From contig NC_087067.1 of NCBI RefSeq assembly GCF_963678635.1, forward strand, positions 4,537,072 through 4,597,071: a stretch of DNA of 60,000 nt. The letters are read 5' to 3'. The stretch is from Symsagittifera roscoffensis (Eukaryota; Xenacoelomorpha; Acoela; Convolutidae). A program made the position numbers and the translations under genes. Shown in pieces: positions 34,754 to 46,079 of the stretch (position 1 is the stretch's first letter; each line of letters begins with the position of its first letter). Under the pieces are notes generated by a model, which worked only from the letters and a program-made list of their open reading frames with translations, had not been told where the DNA came from and did not search any database.

Positions 34754-36491
34754 GTGTTTGCTGAAAACGAATCGACTAAAGGTCAACCTGATCTTTCAGT
34801 GAGCGAAATGAAACTAAGGAGCGAGAAAAACCTCGATGGCGATCAAGGGCGGAGCGCCGAGGCCGGAACCGCCAGCGAAACGCTTGTGGACCCCTTTGAC
34901 GAAGGGGAACGGACGCTTATTCGATCCGACTTTGAGCCGAGCGAGGACCTCGAGCGGGAGGAAATTGAGAGGACGGAGGAGACCTCGGAGCGTTCCGAGG
35001 TCGAGCCGCGAGAGGAAGTGTTATTCAAGGGAATGTCCAAATTGGAGACCAAGAGTCATAGGTGGAGGCGGGAAAATCCAGCTAATACCCACTCGTCTCT
35101 GGCCAAGCAGAGCAACAACGCGATGATGTCGAGTATAAGCCCGAGTGAAGAAACAACTGGGTTCGAAGGCCAAGAAGAGCTGGAAGTCTTTGTACGATGA
35201 GCGCATGGCGTCACTACGGACTGAAGGTTTATCTTCCAGTTATGACTACACGGAGATAACCCATCCGGATGTGAACTTCACACCGTGCCCAAGGAACGAC
35301 ATGAACAGGAAGGCGTCGTCCGCCTCGCCGACCAAGCCCATGTCAGATGGGATAACGATGGGAGCGTCATCAACGTTCGACAGATTGATGACGTCGATGA
35401 GCAAGCAAAAATGCGGTGCGTCATCAAGCACCAGGCTGCAGCCGCAGTTGACCTCATCTTCTTTGTGACTAACCCCGTCATTTGGGGCCACTGGCGATAT
35501 AAGTGACATGTTCGCTGGCGTGATGAATGGTCTGGATGAACTGAGACGGGACATGACTAAGAGAATAGATCAAGTTGACGAGAGAGCTCACCAGGGTCGA
35601 GAGAATCTGAGAGATGAACTAACGCACGTGAAGTCGCAGGCGAGGGTTGATCAGGCTCAATTGATTCGCAACACCGATCAATGCCTGGCGGAGAGCCTGG
35701 CACAGGCAAACAAGGAGTCACAGGAAAGAGAGGCTAGGATGACGAGGGAGATCGAGCGATTGTTGAACGATCATGATAGTACCTACGCCCACACGATGAC
35801 TAGCCTGGAAAAAAGGTAAGATGCCAAATGTGACTTAATGATGCGGAAGCTTGACGCGATCTTGAATGGGAGCAATTGGGAGGAGCGTTCCAACCCAAGG
35901 GAGAGCTCACGCCATGCGAATGATGGAGATGGTACGGGCAGCTATGCCAGAGCCCAGCAAAGATCGAGAACGAACTACGAACCTAGGAATAGGGAGCGGC
36001 CAAGGGCAGCCCCGTCGAGGCCTGGCTGGACGAATCCAGTCCCGCCGGAGGCAGATGTTACTCCGGAGACAAGGTTGCCAACTGTGCCACAAGTCATTTC
36101 AGTGCCAAATCTGACTACAGTCTCACAGGACACGACGATGTATGCCTCGATGTTTGAGCCTCTTAACAGATCTCTCGAAATATTCATCACCAAACTCTCG
36201 AAGTCAACCGAGAGAGGAGAGAGGTCAAGAAGGACACTGAAAAAGCCGAAGTCATACAAAGACGAGTCGGACGGCTGCATTGATACTTGGATAGAGGTGA
36301 TGAAGTTACACTTTGAGGAAGAGAGTCTCTCCAAGAAACAAGAGTGCAGAGCGCTAACGAGCAACCTGGAGGGTACTGCAATAAATTGTGTAATGGCGAA
36401 AAGAGCCAATGAGAGAGACAGCGCCCGCAAGATATTCGACATCCTGCTGAATCGTTTCGGCTCTGGAGTACAAGGCACCAGGCTATGGTGA
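34754..36491 (+). pseudogene. Gypsy element 2 gag, N-terminal part
   Basis: GC-rich coding-like stretch unlike its surroundings. It starts at the ATG-less frame near 34754 with an acidic Glu-rich segment, changes frame at 35145-35200, has a TGA at 35466, and then a coiled-coil-like Glu/Arg-rich stretch (35508-35819) ended by TAA. A capsid-like portion follows, with DTWIEVMKLHF near 36285 and CRALTSNLEGTA near 36345, to a stop at 36491. The several stops and one frame change indicate decay. The 241-residue minus-strand ORF across 35975-36700 is a shadow. Confidence 0.7.
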
Positions 36492-37490
36492 AGTTCGAAA
36501 AGAGGCGTCAAAGAGATGACGAATCCATAGACAAATTTTTGGACGACCTTGAATTGCTTAGGAGGAGAAGCAATCCCGATGAGAGAATATCCGAGCGAAA
36601 ACTTGGCGATTGCTTCGAAGTTCATGGACGCAGTAAAGAGTGAAAAGTTGAAGACGATGTTGGCCACACACTTCACCCTGTCACTTGACCAGGTACCCAC
36701 GACCGATGATTTGCGTATGAAGTCACGCGAGTATTTACTCGTAAAAATGAGGGCGCAAAACCGTTACAGCAATTATGGTAACTACAGCGGGACAAACACT
36801 GGTGTGAACTCCAGTTGGTACAAACCTCGCGATGACATGGATAAGAGGAGGTCTTGTGCGAATTGTGGTTCGATGGACCATTACGTTTCCGCGTGTTCTG
36901 CATACAAACAGAACATGAAGGCAATAGGCTACTTTCTCGACGACGTTGACGCGACCGACGAGGATCACGAAGAGTACGTCAGAGGGCTCATCATGAAATA
37001 TGGTCCGAGGTGCTTCTTCTGTAATTTGGAAGGACACTTCAAGTCGGATTGCTCTCAGTTTTGGGATGCAGTGGCGGACGCGAAACATCCCCGCCACGAA
37101 GAGGCGCTTTCGGGTGTCAAGGCCAGTCGAGCACGTCTGATGAACGAGGCCGAGTCTCGGAGAAAGGAGACGACACCGGGCACGTTTACGACTAAGAAGG
37201 TAAAGACACTGTCTGACGAGGTGGTAGCCTCGAACCTGGAGGCAGAGTCGGCTAGCCCACTCAAGGTGGATTACGGCCTGGCGGCAAGGACAGCGTTGCA
37301 GAAAGTCAAACAGGAGCTAGCCACGAAAGAAGTGGAGCAATGGGTAAGGTCGGAGCTAGAGAGCACAGATCTTCGGGAAAATTTTAATATTCTGGGTAAA
37401 ACGACGAAAATAGAAGACAAAGAGGAACCCAGGAAACAGGGACTACAACTGAACGTTATATCTGGGAGAACTTTCGGCATGACGAAGTAG
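36470..37490 (+). pseudogene. Gypsy element 2 gag, C-terminal part with two zinc knuckles
   Basis: Two compensating frame changes (about 36470-36485 and 36600) carry the coding sense through FEKRRQRDDESIDKFLDDLE, typical gag capsid sequence. From 36600 a clean frame contains CANCGSMDHYVSAC and CFFCNLEGHFKSDC, both complete CCHC knuckles 110-odd residues before a Lys/Glu-rich tail and a stop at 37488. It binds element RNA in the family. Confidence 0.75.
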
Positions 37491-37502
37491 GGAACGAAAA
37501 TA

Positions 37503-38324
37503 ATGTCCATTATCTCAGTCGCAGGGCACCAGGTGGTCAAGAACTTGAATGAACCATCCGAGATTACGCTAGTCCACCTGGACATCCATGCCGACTACCT
37601 GAAGGAGAAAGATCCAAAACTGGACTCCAGGGCAGTGCGAGCGTTGCTCACAACAGGAGGTCCGAGGTTGATGAAAGTGGATGGACATTACATCGATGTC
37701 CATGGCCCAAACCCGATTCTAATGAATGTGGATGGCATCAATATCTACACAAAAGCTCACATAACTGATGCGAACGATCAGATTGGCCGGATATACATTG
37801 GTCAAGAGGAGCTGAAGGTTAGACGAATCGAACACAACGCCATTCTCGATTAAGATGCGGTGCACATAGGTTACGAGGCCGATCTGGCCGCACACGTGCT
37901 GGACGTGCAAGGCAGACAACTTTCAGGAAAGGGACTGCTAGACACGGGAGCAGTGGTTAGTGTCGTGCCAGTCAAAACTTTGACCGACATGGGTTTCGAG
38001 AGGTCGGATCTCATACCGACAAACATCAGGTTGGCAGCTGCCAATCAGGGAGCGATCTATGTGACTGGACGAACCCCGATCATTTCACTGCAGCTCGGAG
38101 GAAGACATCTCTGTATGAGCTTACTAGTAGTGGAGAATTTGGACGAATCCGATCAGTTCATCTTAGGGAGGGACTTCGTACGCAACTTTGATGTCACGAT
38201 CGATCTCAATGACAGGTTGACTAGGATCAAGGATCCTGAGAGAATGTATGAAAAGAAACCCCTTAAAAGATCTGAATTAACCAGGCCAAGGTGCCGATTT
38301 TTCTGGATCGAAAAGTTAGATTAA
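37503..38324 (+). pseudogene. Gypsy element 2 protease region with one stop
   Basis: Same frame as the preceding gag. A TAA at 37851-37853 interrupts it. The second half has GLLDTGAVVSVVP (active-site DTGA near 37941) and QFILGRDFVRNFDVTID (ILGRDF near 38160), the hallmarks of a retropepsin-like protease with its C-terminal block. Confidence 0.8.
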
Positions 38325-38701
38325 AACCAAACCAAGCCGTAGTAGCGACGTTTAGGATAAGGAACTTGAATGAGCTCAGCAATGACAGACAGGTGTGTCT
38401 GATACCAAATCCACACATTAAAAGCTCGGCTATTTTAGGAAGAAGCTTCTCACTCACTCAGAGCGGACTGTGTTTGAGTGTGTTGTTGAACACAGAAGCC
38501 ACAACAGTGACAATACAGAGGGGAAAGAAACTTGGCTATGCTTTGCTTTTGAACACAGCAGAGAACTTGAAAAAAATTGATGTAACTAAATGTCCATTGC
38601 ATGCGAACCAAGAATGTATAATGAAGAGAGCAAATGAATTGAAATCTTCTAGGAAATTGTTTTCAATGAAGTCGGAAACAGATGATGGGCTGTCTAGTTG
38701 A
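38291..38701 (+). pseudogene. Gypsy element 2 protease-RT linker
   Basis: A different frame continues with LKPNQAVVATFRIRNLNE, SSAILGRSFS and TIQRGKKLGYAL, the beta-rich linker found between protease and reverse transcriptase in this gypsy group. It stops at 38699 just where the RT should begin. RT, RNase H and integrase are absent. Confidence 0.65.
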
Positions 38702-38888
38702 TCCAACTTTCCCGAGGGGCTGACAGAAACAAAAGACGAGTTGGTCAGTGTTTCATATCTCATGCTATAAAACAGTAACCAATCTCAGCTACTAACTTTG
38801 TTAACAAGACAAGATCACGAACAGTAAATTAACAGTATCTCTTCTTACTTTTATTCCACAACACGCTACGCAGTTTAAGAATATCACA
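38702..38888 (+). repeat. 3' LTR end (partial)
   Basis: Contains a TATA-like TATAAAA at 38766 and ends in AGTTTAAGAATATCACA, matching the LTR stub at 29031-29046. The LTR start is not identifiable because the other LTR is deleted. Confidence 0.5.
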
Positions 38889-38895
38889 AGGGAGT

Positions 38896-39930
38896 ATACT
38901 AAACAAATGATAATTATTGCAGCTTAGAGCTTGGAGCCGTTCAAAACTTTTTTGCTTAAGAACATATTTGTCATCTGTTGAATGATAATTTTAAATTTTT
39001 GACTGTTTTCGACGCCCTATGATTTCGCAAATTGTATTTCAAGCAAAAGGAAATTTAATTTGAACGAAAAAAAAGTTCAGGATCAGGGGTATACCTTTTA
39101 AAAGGTCAATAGTTTTTTTCGAAAGCTGAGTCACACTTCTTTTCGATTAATTTAATTGATTTTCTGAGCGCTCCCAAAACACTATAAAGACTCTATTTGA
39201 ACAAATTTGAAAAAAGGGCTAAAAAGGCATTTTTTCGGCACGCTCTTGTCGTTCAACATTAGTAAATATTGGCGCCTTCAGAAAAATTGCAGGGTCCGTC
39301 TACCAAAAAATGATTTTCTCAAATTAGTACAAAGGGGGGACTCTTTGGGTCGGCAGGGGGTCGAATCCCTCACGCCCTCCCCCAATCTGTTGGTGCCGTT
39401 TTATTCTGTTGGTGCGATTCGCGAGTTTTATTTTTTTTGGAGAACCACAAGTTGAATTTATACTGTAAAAGCCTTCGCCAGTTCTGGATCGGGGGCTTAC
39501 ATGTTCAGGCTGCCCTACTTCAAAGCGGAGGATCCGGTGTCGTGGAGTGGTAAGGGCTACTATGATTCAACTAACTCGAAGAAGGAAATCTACGACACGG
39601 GAATTGAACTGGTCTTCGAAAACGGAGGCGAAGAAGAGTTGCTGCTCAATGGCATTATGAGTGCGTGGGGAATATGACTAAAACAGGGTAGGCCTTTTCA
39701 TTTCCAAGTGACTTCAGAAATCGCGTGCGGAGGATATAGAGAACAGTGGCATTTTTTTTCGTTCAAATTAAATTTTCATTTGCCTGAAATACAATTTGCG
39801 AAATCATAGGGCGTCTAAAACAGTCAAAAATGTAAAACTATCATTCAAAAGATGACAAAAATGTTCTTAAGCAAAAAAGTTTTGAACGGTTCTATGCTCT
39901 AAGCTGCAATAATTATCATTTGTTTAGTAT
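38896..39930. repeat. Long inverted repeat enclosing an esterase pseudo-exon
   Basis: Left arm 38896-39074 and right arm 39752-39930, about 179 bp each, are reverse complements with few mismatches (outer end ATACTAAACAAATGATAATT). The arm sequence is the esterase intron around 8480-8650, which is present only once in locus 1. The 677-bp loop carries sequence matching 7330-8410. Confidence 0.85.
39472..39687 (+). pseudogene. Esterase-like pseudo-exon, copy of 8185-8401
   Basis: Nearly identical to the His-loop exon of locus 1, including the acceptor TGTAAAAG/CC. One G is missing from the run at 39667-39670 (frameshift), and the donor has changed from GGTAAGG to GGTAGGC. The Tyr at the His position is the same as in locus 1, so the loss of His predates the duplication. 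Confidence 0.9.
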
Positions 39931-39955
39931 GATGGTCGGTTTTACCGCGTTTTGG

Positions 39956-40015
39956 TAATCTCGATCCGTAGCCTTGGAAATTTGATAGCACCTGTTCTCT
40001 ACTTTGTTTGTGGTT
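39956..40015 (+). repeat. Copy of 11163-11222
   Basis: ATCCGTAGCCTTGGAAATTT and the following CTGTTCTCTAC phrase match locus 1 downstream of the hAT site. So locus 2 skips from the equivalent of about 8660 to 11163, and the P450 exon, terminal esterase exon and hAT element are absent here. Confidence 0.75.
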
Positions 40016-40047
40016 GCTGTGGAATTGTTCCATCAGCAGTTGTTCCA

Positions 40048-41593
40048 TCAGCAACCAATCGAACAAATTTTGGTGTAGTTTATCTATTTCAGTTGTTTTT
40101 ATCAACTAACCCGCCCCAAACTTGATAATCATAATGTATCGGTTGAATCATATTCGAGTTATATTATGGCATCCTTTGACGGACTTCTTCAGAAGTTTCC
40201 AATAGATTTTTTTAAATAGATGTGTTCGGCAACGATTTGGTTAAAGAAAAACGCTTCTTGGTTAAAACAACTTAAGATGTCGTTCCAAAATGAGCATGGG
40301 TAGTCGGCTTGGTTCTCGGCGCCACCGTCTGTTTTAAAATCCATCGCGATAAAGTATTTGGCGTGTGGGAAAGAGAAAGCGTTCGCGGCCCAAACCACTG
40401 CCAGGGTTGACCTAAGCTTCATGTATGAAAAACTCTTACCATACAGTTCCATACGAACCAAAAATGTATGAAAAATTTATGATAAGCATTTTACCATATA
40501 TGAAAATTGTATGACAAGTATTATTCCATAAACAAAAAAAAATGATTTATTTTCTAAGTTTAATTTCTGAAAAGTTTTGGGTTCTGTTCATAGTCGAACG
40601 CAAGTGAAAAACACCTCAACACCTTAATTTTAAAAAAATCTTACAATGCATAGAATACTACCTGATTTGTCTTAGAGCTGTCTTTCACAAATGATAAAGC
40701 GAAAGTAACAATCTTCTAAATTTTGGCAAAATTTTTCAACAATGATTATTTTTCAAATGTGAGTTTTTAACTATCAGACATTAATCAAGACACATAAATA
40801 TGCCAAGCAAAAAAAGGGGAGAGTCTTCAGTGTTTTTGAAAAACAGTAATTAAGCAAAAAGGAAAAATCAAACATTAGTGTATCCAGAACTAAGTTTAGC
40901 CTGCAAAAAAAAATTTATTTAGCCTGCAAGAAAAAAAATTTAGAAAAAGTTTGTTTGAGAACAAAATTCAATTCGAGATTGAAAAAAAAACGAACAAAAA
41001 TATTTGGGGTAACTTCAAAATTTTTGTGTTCCATCAAAAAATGCTAGTCTTACAATTGCCACTATGGGGATTGTATGATAAGCTATATTCAAAAAACAAA
41101 AAACTCGGTTTTTTATCATCAGAATATTTTATTAGAATCAAACAATCAAACGGCCACAGAAATCAGTTTATACCATTTTTCAACAATTTTTCGAAATTGT
41201 AGGAAAAATGTATGACAATATTTTCCACACACTTGATCTGTGGAATTGTATGGCGAACGCTTTCTCTTTCCCACACGCCAAATACTTTATCGCGATGGAT
41301 TTTAAAACAGACGTTGGCGCCGAGAACCAAGCCGACTACCCATGATCATTTTGGAACACCATCTTAAGTTGTTTTAACCAAGAAGCATTTTTCTTTAACC
41401 AAATCGTTGCCGAACACATCTATTTAAAAAAAATCTATTGGAAATTTCTGAAGAAGTCCGTCAAAGGATGCCATAAAATAACTCGCATATGATTCAATCG
41501 ATAAATTATGATTATCAAAATTGGGGCGGGTTAATTGATAATAACAACTGAAATAGATAACCTACACCAAAATTTGTTCAATTGGTTGCTGAT
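40048..41593. mobile_element. Foldback element with ~340-bp arms
   Basis: Left arm 40048-40387 and right arm 41253-41593 are near-identical reverse complements (outer end ATCAGCAACCAATCGAACAA). The 865-bp loop is AT-rich, without a gene, and contains TACAATT/AATTGTA half-palindromes. The left arm and loop equal 12100-13195 inverted, and the right arm equals 12850-13195 direct. The minus-strand ORF at 40189-40461 and the plus-strand ORF at 12825-13049 are the same repeat read through and have no known domain. Confidence 0.8.
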
Positions 41594-42132
41594 CATGATT
41601 TCAGTTTGAATTTGCCTCAAAATTTTTTGTTCAATTTAATTGACGAATAAGATTAAATGAATAGTTTTGTGCTTTCTGATCATGCGCAGATGTAAAGTTT
41701 TACAGAAGTGGATGGTAGTTTTAATGAACTTTCGAGAATTTTTCTGTTGTATGAGATTTTTCACTTTTTTCAAATTGGTTTTCTGATTACTTCTTGGCTA
41801 TTTTTTTGATCCCCATACTGAAAAATTGAAGAAATGTTTTTATTGAAACATTCCGGTTGGAATGAAATTGAGTCTTGAAAGTCGCGCTGCCTCTCAACCC
41901 AGGCTTGAAATGCATAGGCGCGATCTGATTTGACTTTGTGAAAGTCTGGACGTAGAATTGCAGAAGTGTCATCCCGGGTCGCAAAAAACGGAACATATTA
42001 AACTTTTGAGGCAAATGCCTGGCCATACCAAACTTCGTTTGCTCAGTTATATATAAAAAATTGCAATATTCTGATCATAAAAAATTAAGAAAAAAATATC
42101 AGTGTGAGTCTCAGAGTATCGCCAGTAAACTA
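41594..42132. repeat. Locus-2 repeat sequence equal to 13196-13728
   Basis: Direct continuation of the duplicated block. Nothing coding seen. Confidence 0.6.
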
Positions 42133-42410
42133 CCCACAGTGAATTTTCATGGATAATAATCGATTATAATGGATTTTTATTGTCAGTCTCTATAATTTTC
42201 CAAAAAAACTATTATTTTTGATTAAATCGTTTGTAATTGATTATATTGGTATGAAAAAATTATGATTAAAATCCTTTTCTAATGGATTATTATCGATTAT
42301 AATTAATTCTGATTTTTTTTTGATATAAAATATTATGATTATAATACATTTCTAATTGGTTCTACTCGAATAGTTTTGTAATTTTATGGATACTCACATT
42401 TATACTGGAT
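42133..42410. mobile_element. MITE family member 2 (right end lost)
   Basis: Begins CCCACAGTGAATTTTCATGG and continues ATAATAATCGATTATAATGG like the 13729 element. The right TIR is not recognisable; after 42400 the sequence joins GAGTAGAAAAACTTTTTTC. Confidence 0.65.
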
Positions 42411-43517
42411 GTATAGGAGTAGAAAAACTTTTTTCTTAGTTTGAGAGTCTTTTCAGATTTTTGCTTGGTTAAAAGAGCCTAAACAGCAACACGGTACAAT
42501 AAAAAACGTTTGTGATATCTTAGGTTGAAAATCTTTATACCCGAAATACCCTCTCTGTCTGTACTCTTGGGCTAACTTGTCATTAAACTGGTGGAGGCCA
42601 CCCTTTACCGCTGCCATCAAACTATTTCCGAACATGTACATCAGTGGTTTGGGCCCGGGAACGCCTTGTCTTTACCGCACGCCGAATGCTTTTTCGTAAG
42701 TGAATGTGAAACAGACTGCAGGGTCGAGAATCGAACCTGCTACCCTTACCCAGTTTTGAACACCCATTAAGGTTATTTTCACCAAGAAGTTTTTTATTTC
42801 ATCAAATCATTGCTGAGTAAATTTTTTAAACAAAACTACTGAAAATTTCTGAACAAGTCTGTCAAACAATGCCATAATGGAACTCGAATAAGGTTGATTC
42901 AACCGATAGATTGAAATTGTTAAATTTGGGGCGTGGTGTTCATTAAAAAAACCTAATTAGGTAAATTATACCAATGTTTGATCGAATGGTTTTTGATCAT
43001 GATTTCATTTGGAGTTTTACTCAAAAGCTTTAGTTCAAAATGGCTGAAGAACAGGTTTGTGCTTTTCTGATCATGCGCAGATGTAAGGTCGTACAAAAGT
43101 GCAGAGTGGTTCCAATGAGTTTTTGAAAAAAAACTTTGACAATTTTTTTTCACGTTGGTCATATTGGTTTTCTAATTTCATCTAGGCTGCTTTTTTTGAT
43201 CCCCCTAATAAAAAATTATTGTCAAGGTTTTTATTGACACTTACAGGTTGGCATGAAGTTCAGGTATGAAATTCACGCCGCCTCTCAATACAAGCTTGAA
43301 ATTCATAGGCACGACCAAATTTAAATTTGTGAAAACCTGGACTTAGAATCGCAGAAGTTTCAACCTGGGTCGCAAAAAAGTAGATATACCGAATTTTTGG
43401 TGAAAAATGCCTGGCCATACGAAATTTCAATTCTGGACAAAAACTCGCAATACTTTGATAAAGAAAAAAGTAAGATTAAAATATCAGCGCGACTTTCAAA
43501 GTACGGGCAGAAAACTA
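42411..43517. repeat. Locus-2 repeat block equal to 14120-15160
   Basis: Includes the TGTACTCTTGGGCTAACTTG phrase and a minus-strand B-box-like GGTTCGATTCTCGACCC at about 42715-42745. No gene. Confidence 0.55.
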
Positions 43518-43810
43518 CCCGCCGTGAGGTACCATGGATGATAGTCAATTATAATCGATTTTAATTGCCAGTCTCCATAACTTTGAAAGGAAATTGATTA
43601 TAATTAATAAAAATGGATTAAAATTTTTCTTATTTTTCAAAAACAAAAAATCTTTTTTTTATTATAATAGATTTTTTTTATTACTTGTTTTAGAAAATAT
43701 AGGTTGAAGTAAAATCCATTTAAACCGATTATAATCATTTTTTTTATTATTTTTTGTAAGAAACAAAGGCTGGAGTATAATCCATTCAAATCGATTATGA
43801 TCCATTAATA
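43518..43810. mobile_element. MITE family member 3 (right limit approximate)
   Basis: Starts CCCGCCGTGAGGTACCATGG, then ATAGTCAATTATAATCGATT. Several ATTATAAT/CGATTATAATC words follow, the last near 43790-43808. The right TIR is unclear. Confidence 0.5.
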
Positions 43811-44506
43811 TCCAACAAACGTCACTCCTTCGATTCGCTTAACTTGTTGTTTTTTTCTGTGTGCGTTTTACTTGGTTTGACTTTTTCAACTTTTACAGTT
43901 CGGTTTTTAAAGACAATTTTTCGAAACTAAAACCTTCTAACAATGCGACCTTAAGAAAACTCTCAAAATCGTCCATAAATAATTATAAATGCTTTCCATA
44001 AAAATAACTAGGTTGAGTCGCCGTCTCTCCCGGGCAAGGGCGGCCTTCTAGCCGATTGAACTTCAACCAAATAATCAATCTGGATTTAGTTCAAAATTTT
44101 AAATTGGTTAAATTATATAAATTATTTTTGGTCAGGCCAAGTCAACCTCCTTTCACTGGGACTGGGCTGATCTCATCCTCCTACTGGGATTGTTACTGGG
44201 ATCCTTTAACTTCTTTTCATTTCCTCGTAAATCTTGCAAGCGATTTAAATTCTTATATTTTAATTTAATTGGCCCGGAGTGGCAGCTAGTATGGTAAATG
44301 GTGTTCACGAACGAAGAAGACTTCATATAGTCAGTACTTTTGATTTCTACTTTTCTGGGGAGATTGAATTATGAATCTTATAACTTGTTTAGAAGATTTT
44401 TTTGTTTGTGAAAACCAAAACCTGTTCATAATGCCCATCCCACAAATAACCTGAAATTTTGTCTCATTATAATCCAATATAACCAATTATTTTGGATTTC
44501 AACAAC
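43811..44506. other. No gene seen
   Basis: A GC-richer island at 44011-44055 (GCCGTCTCTCCCGGGCAAGG) and an ACTGGGACTGGG/ACTGGGATTG stretch at 44155-44210 stand out, but no frame shows a motif. It borders gypsy element 3. Confidence 0.4.
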
Positions 44507-44644
44507 GTGTCGTCTGTTGCGACGGTGTTCTGATAAAATCTAGTTGATTCTCTTCCGTTTTGGTACTAAGTTCTTTTGTAATGTGACCACGAGATCAAAT
44601 CCGCATGGCGCAGTCACAATTAGAATCGAGCTGCCGCAGCTGAG

Positions 44645-45800
44645 ACGAAATTTTGCACAGTCTTCCACAGGGTCCCCCAGTACCCTGGGAAGACTGGGCG
44701 CAAAATTTTAGCGAAAGAGGGATTAGACATAGAAGCTATTTTTGGAAGAGAATGCGTTACCGTATAAGATGAAGAAATCACACGCAATGAAAGAGAAGGT
44801 CTTAACAATACAGCAATCAGAGAGCGGAGAGAGGGACAGAACCGCCGGCCAGAAGAGGAGACGCGTTTATTCAAAGGAAGCACACGGGGTAAAGCAGACA
44901 AAAAATTAAAGTCGAAATTTTTCTTAGTTTTAGGAAAATAAGGCCGAGAAAGAAAATTATGGACTTAGTTTCGCTGAGTTATGGAAATTGGCGGTGGACG
45001 CTTTCCAAAGGGAGCTGAAAATCACTAACCTCCGGTTTTTACTATTAGGCAGGAAACAAAGTGAAATGGAACTCATGGAATTTTTCTTAGGAGCACTTTG
45101 ACAGTAAGTTAGAACCAAAGTAGGCGAAGTTTTCATATTTAATATGAGAAATGAAGATATTCGAAAATAGTTGTGTATGGAAGCGTTAAATCGGGCAGAC
45201 GCTCTTCACTTTGCGGAAGATTTATTGGTTGAAAAATTTTACAAACGAATTAGCAGAAGGCTACCAAAAACGTCTAGAAACAAGTTTAACCAAGGTTGGC
45301 AGAATCATAAAAGTAGCTAACGAACCCGCTACGTTAATAGAGGACCAGCAAACGACATAAAAAGCCAACGAATTGATAAATGTCATAAATGTTGGACCGA
45401 AAGCTAATCACTGAGAGAATTTTCCGGCAAGAAAAATTAGCTGTAATAACTCTAGTGGCCGTGGACACTTCGTGAAACATTGTAAGAAAGTAGAAATAAA
45501 CCAAGACAAGAGATCACACAAATTTACTCATTTCGAGACCAATATGATAAGCAGTTCGAAACAGATTTAGATGAGGAAGAATTCGGAGTGTTTGAAAACC
45601 TAACGGTGTGGGATCGACCAGGAAATAAAAATTGGTAGCTACTGGACATCAAAATGGGCGATCGCCAATGGAAAACAGAAATACAGATAGATTGCGCAAG
45701 CCCTAGTCTCGTGCATCTCACAGGGAAAACTTCATGTACTTAAAATCAGGTACATAATTTTAGCAGAAAAATCAAAACCTTTGGAGAGCTAAAATATATA
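44645..45800 (+). pseudogene. Gypsy element 3 gag and protease relic
   Basis: Broken frames show GPPVPWEDWAQNF near 44675, comparable to the PPWNFKVWFDQF region of element 1. Later comes a damaged zinc knuckle (GRGHFVKHC near 45460) in which the second Cys is lost. A protease-like IQIDCASPSLVHL at about 45680 has DCA where DTG is expected. Stops are frequent. Confidence 0.6.
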
Positions 45801-46079
45801 TAGTGCGCTGATGACGTCATTAAAATTATTGGGCGCATTTTCATAGACATCGAACCCGACGGCTAGGTCGACTCACAAAGAAGCCGAATTGTTCATTACT
45901 GAGAGCGGTCAAAAGGATATCATTGTGAACAAAAAACTGCCTCTACTGGGCTTCGAAGTGAGGCAAAATTAGATTTCAAGGAGTGTGAACGAAATAAGTG
46001 GAAAAAAAGTCTTCAAGAGCTCCAATAAGGAGCTGTTGAGTTTCTTATAAATTTTAACTGAGAAACTGGCAAAATGTAC

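Larger units (their letters stand above)
29031..38888 (+). mobile_element. Ty3/gypsy insertion complex (element 1 with element 2 material inside)
   Basis: Left end: AGTTTAGGAATATCACA followed by the primer-binding-site-like TGGCGCAGCCAGCAGGAT at 29047. Right end: the same LTR end, AGTTTAAGAATATCACA, stops at 38888. So 29031-29046 is the last piece of a deleted 5' LTR, and 38888 is the end of the 3' LTR. Between them stand two unrelated gag-protease sets (29.05-30.9 and 34.7-38.7 kb) and no reverse transcriptase, RNase H or integrase. The complex is therefore a composite of at least two elements with large deletions. The duplicated host locus lies on both sides. Confidence 0.7.

Noticed and set aside
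35975-36700. 241-residue minus-strand ORF
   Set aside because: It is antisense to the gypsy gag, whose knuckles and capsid motifs lie on the plus strand. High GC keeps the antisense open.
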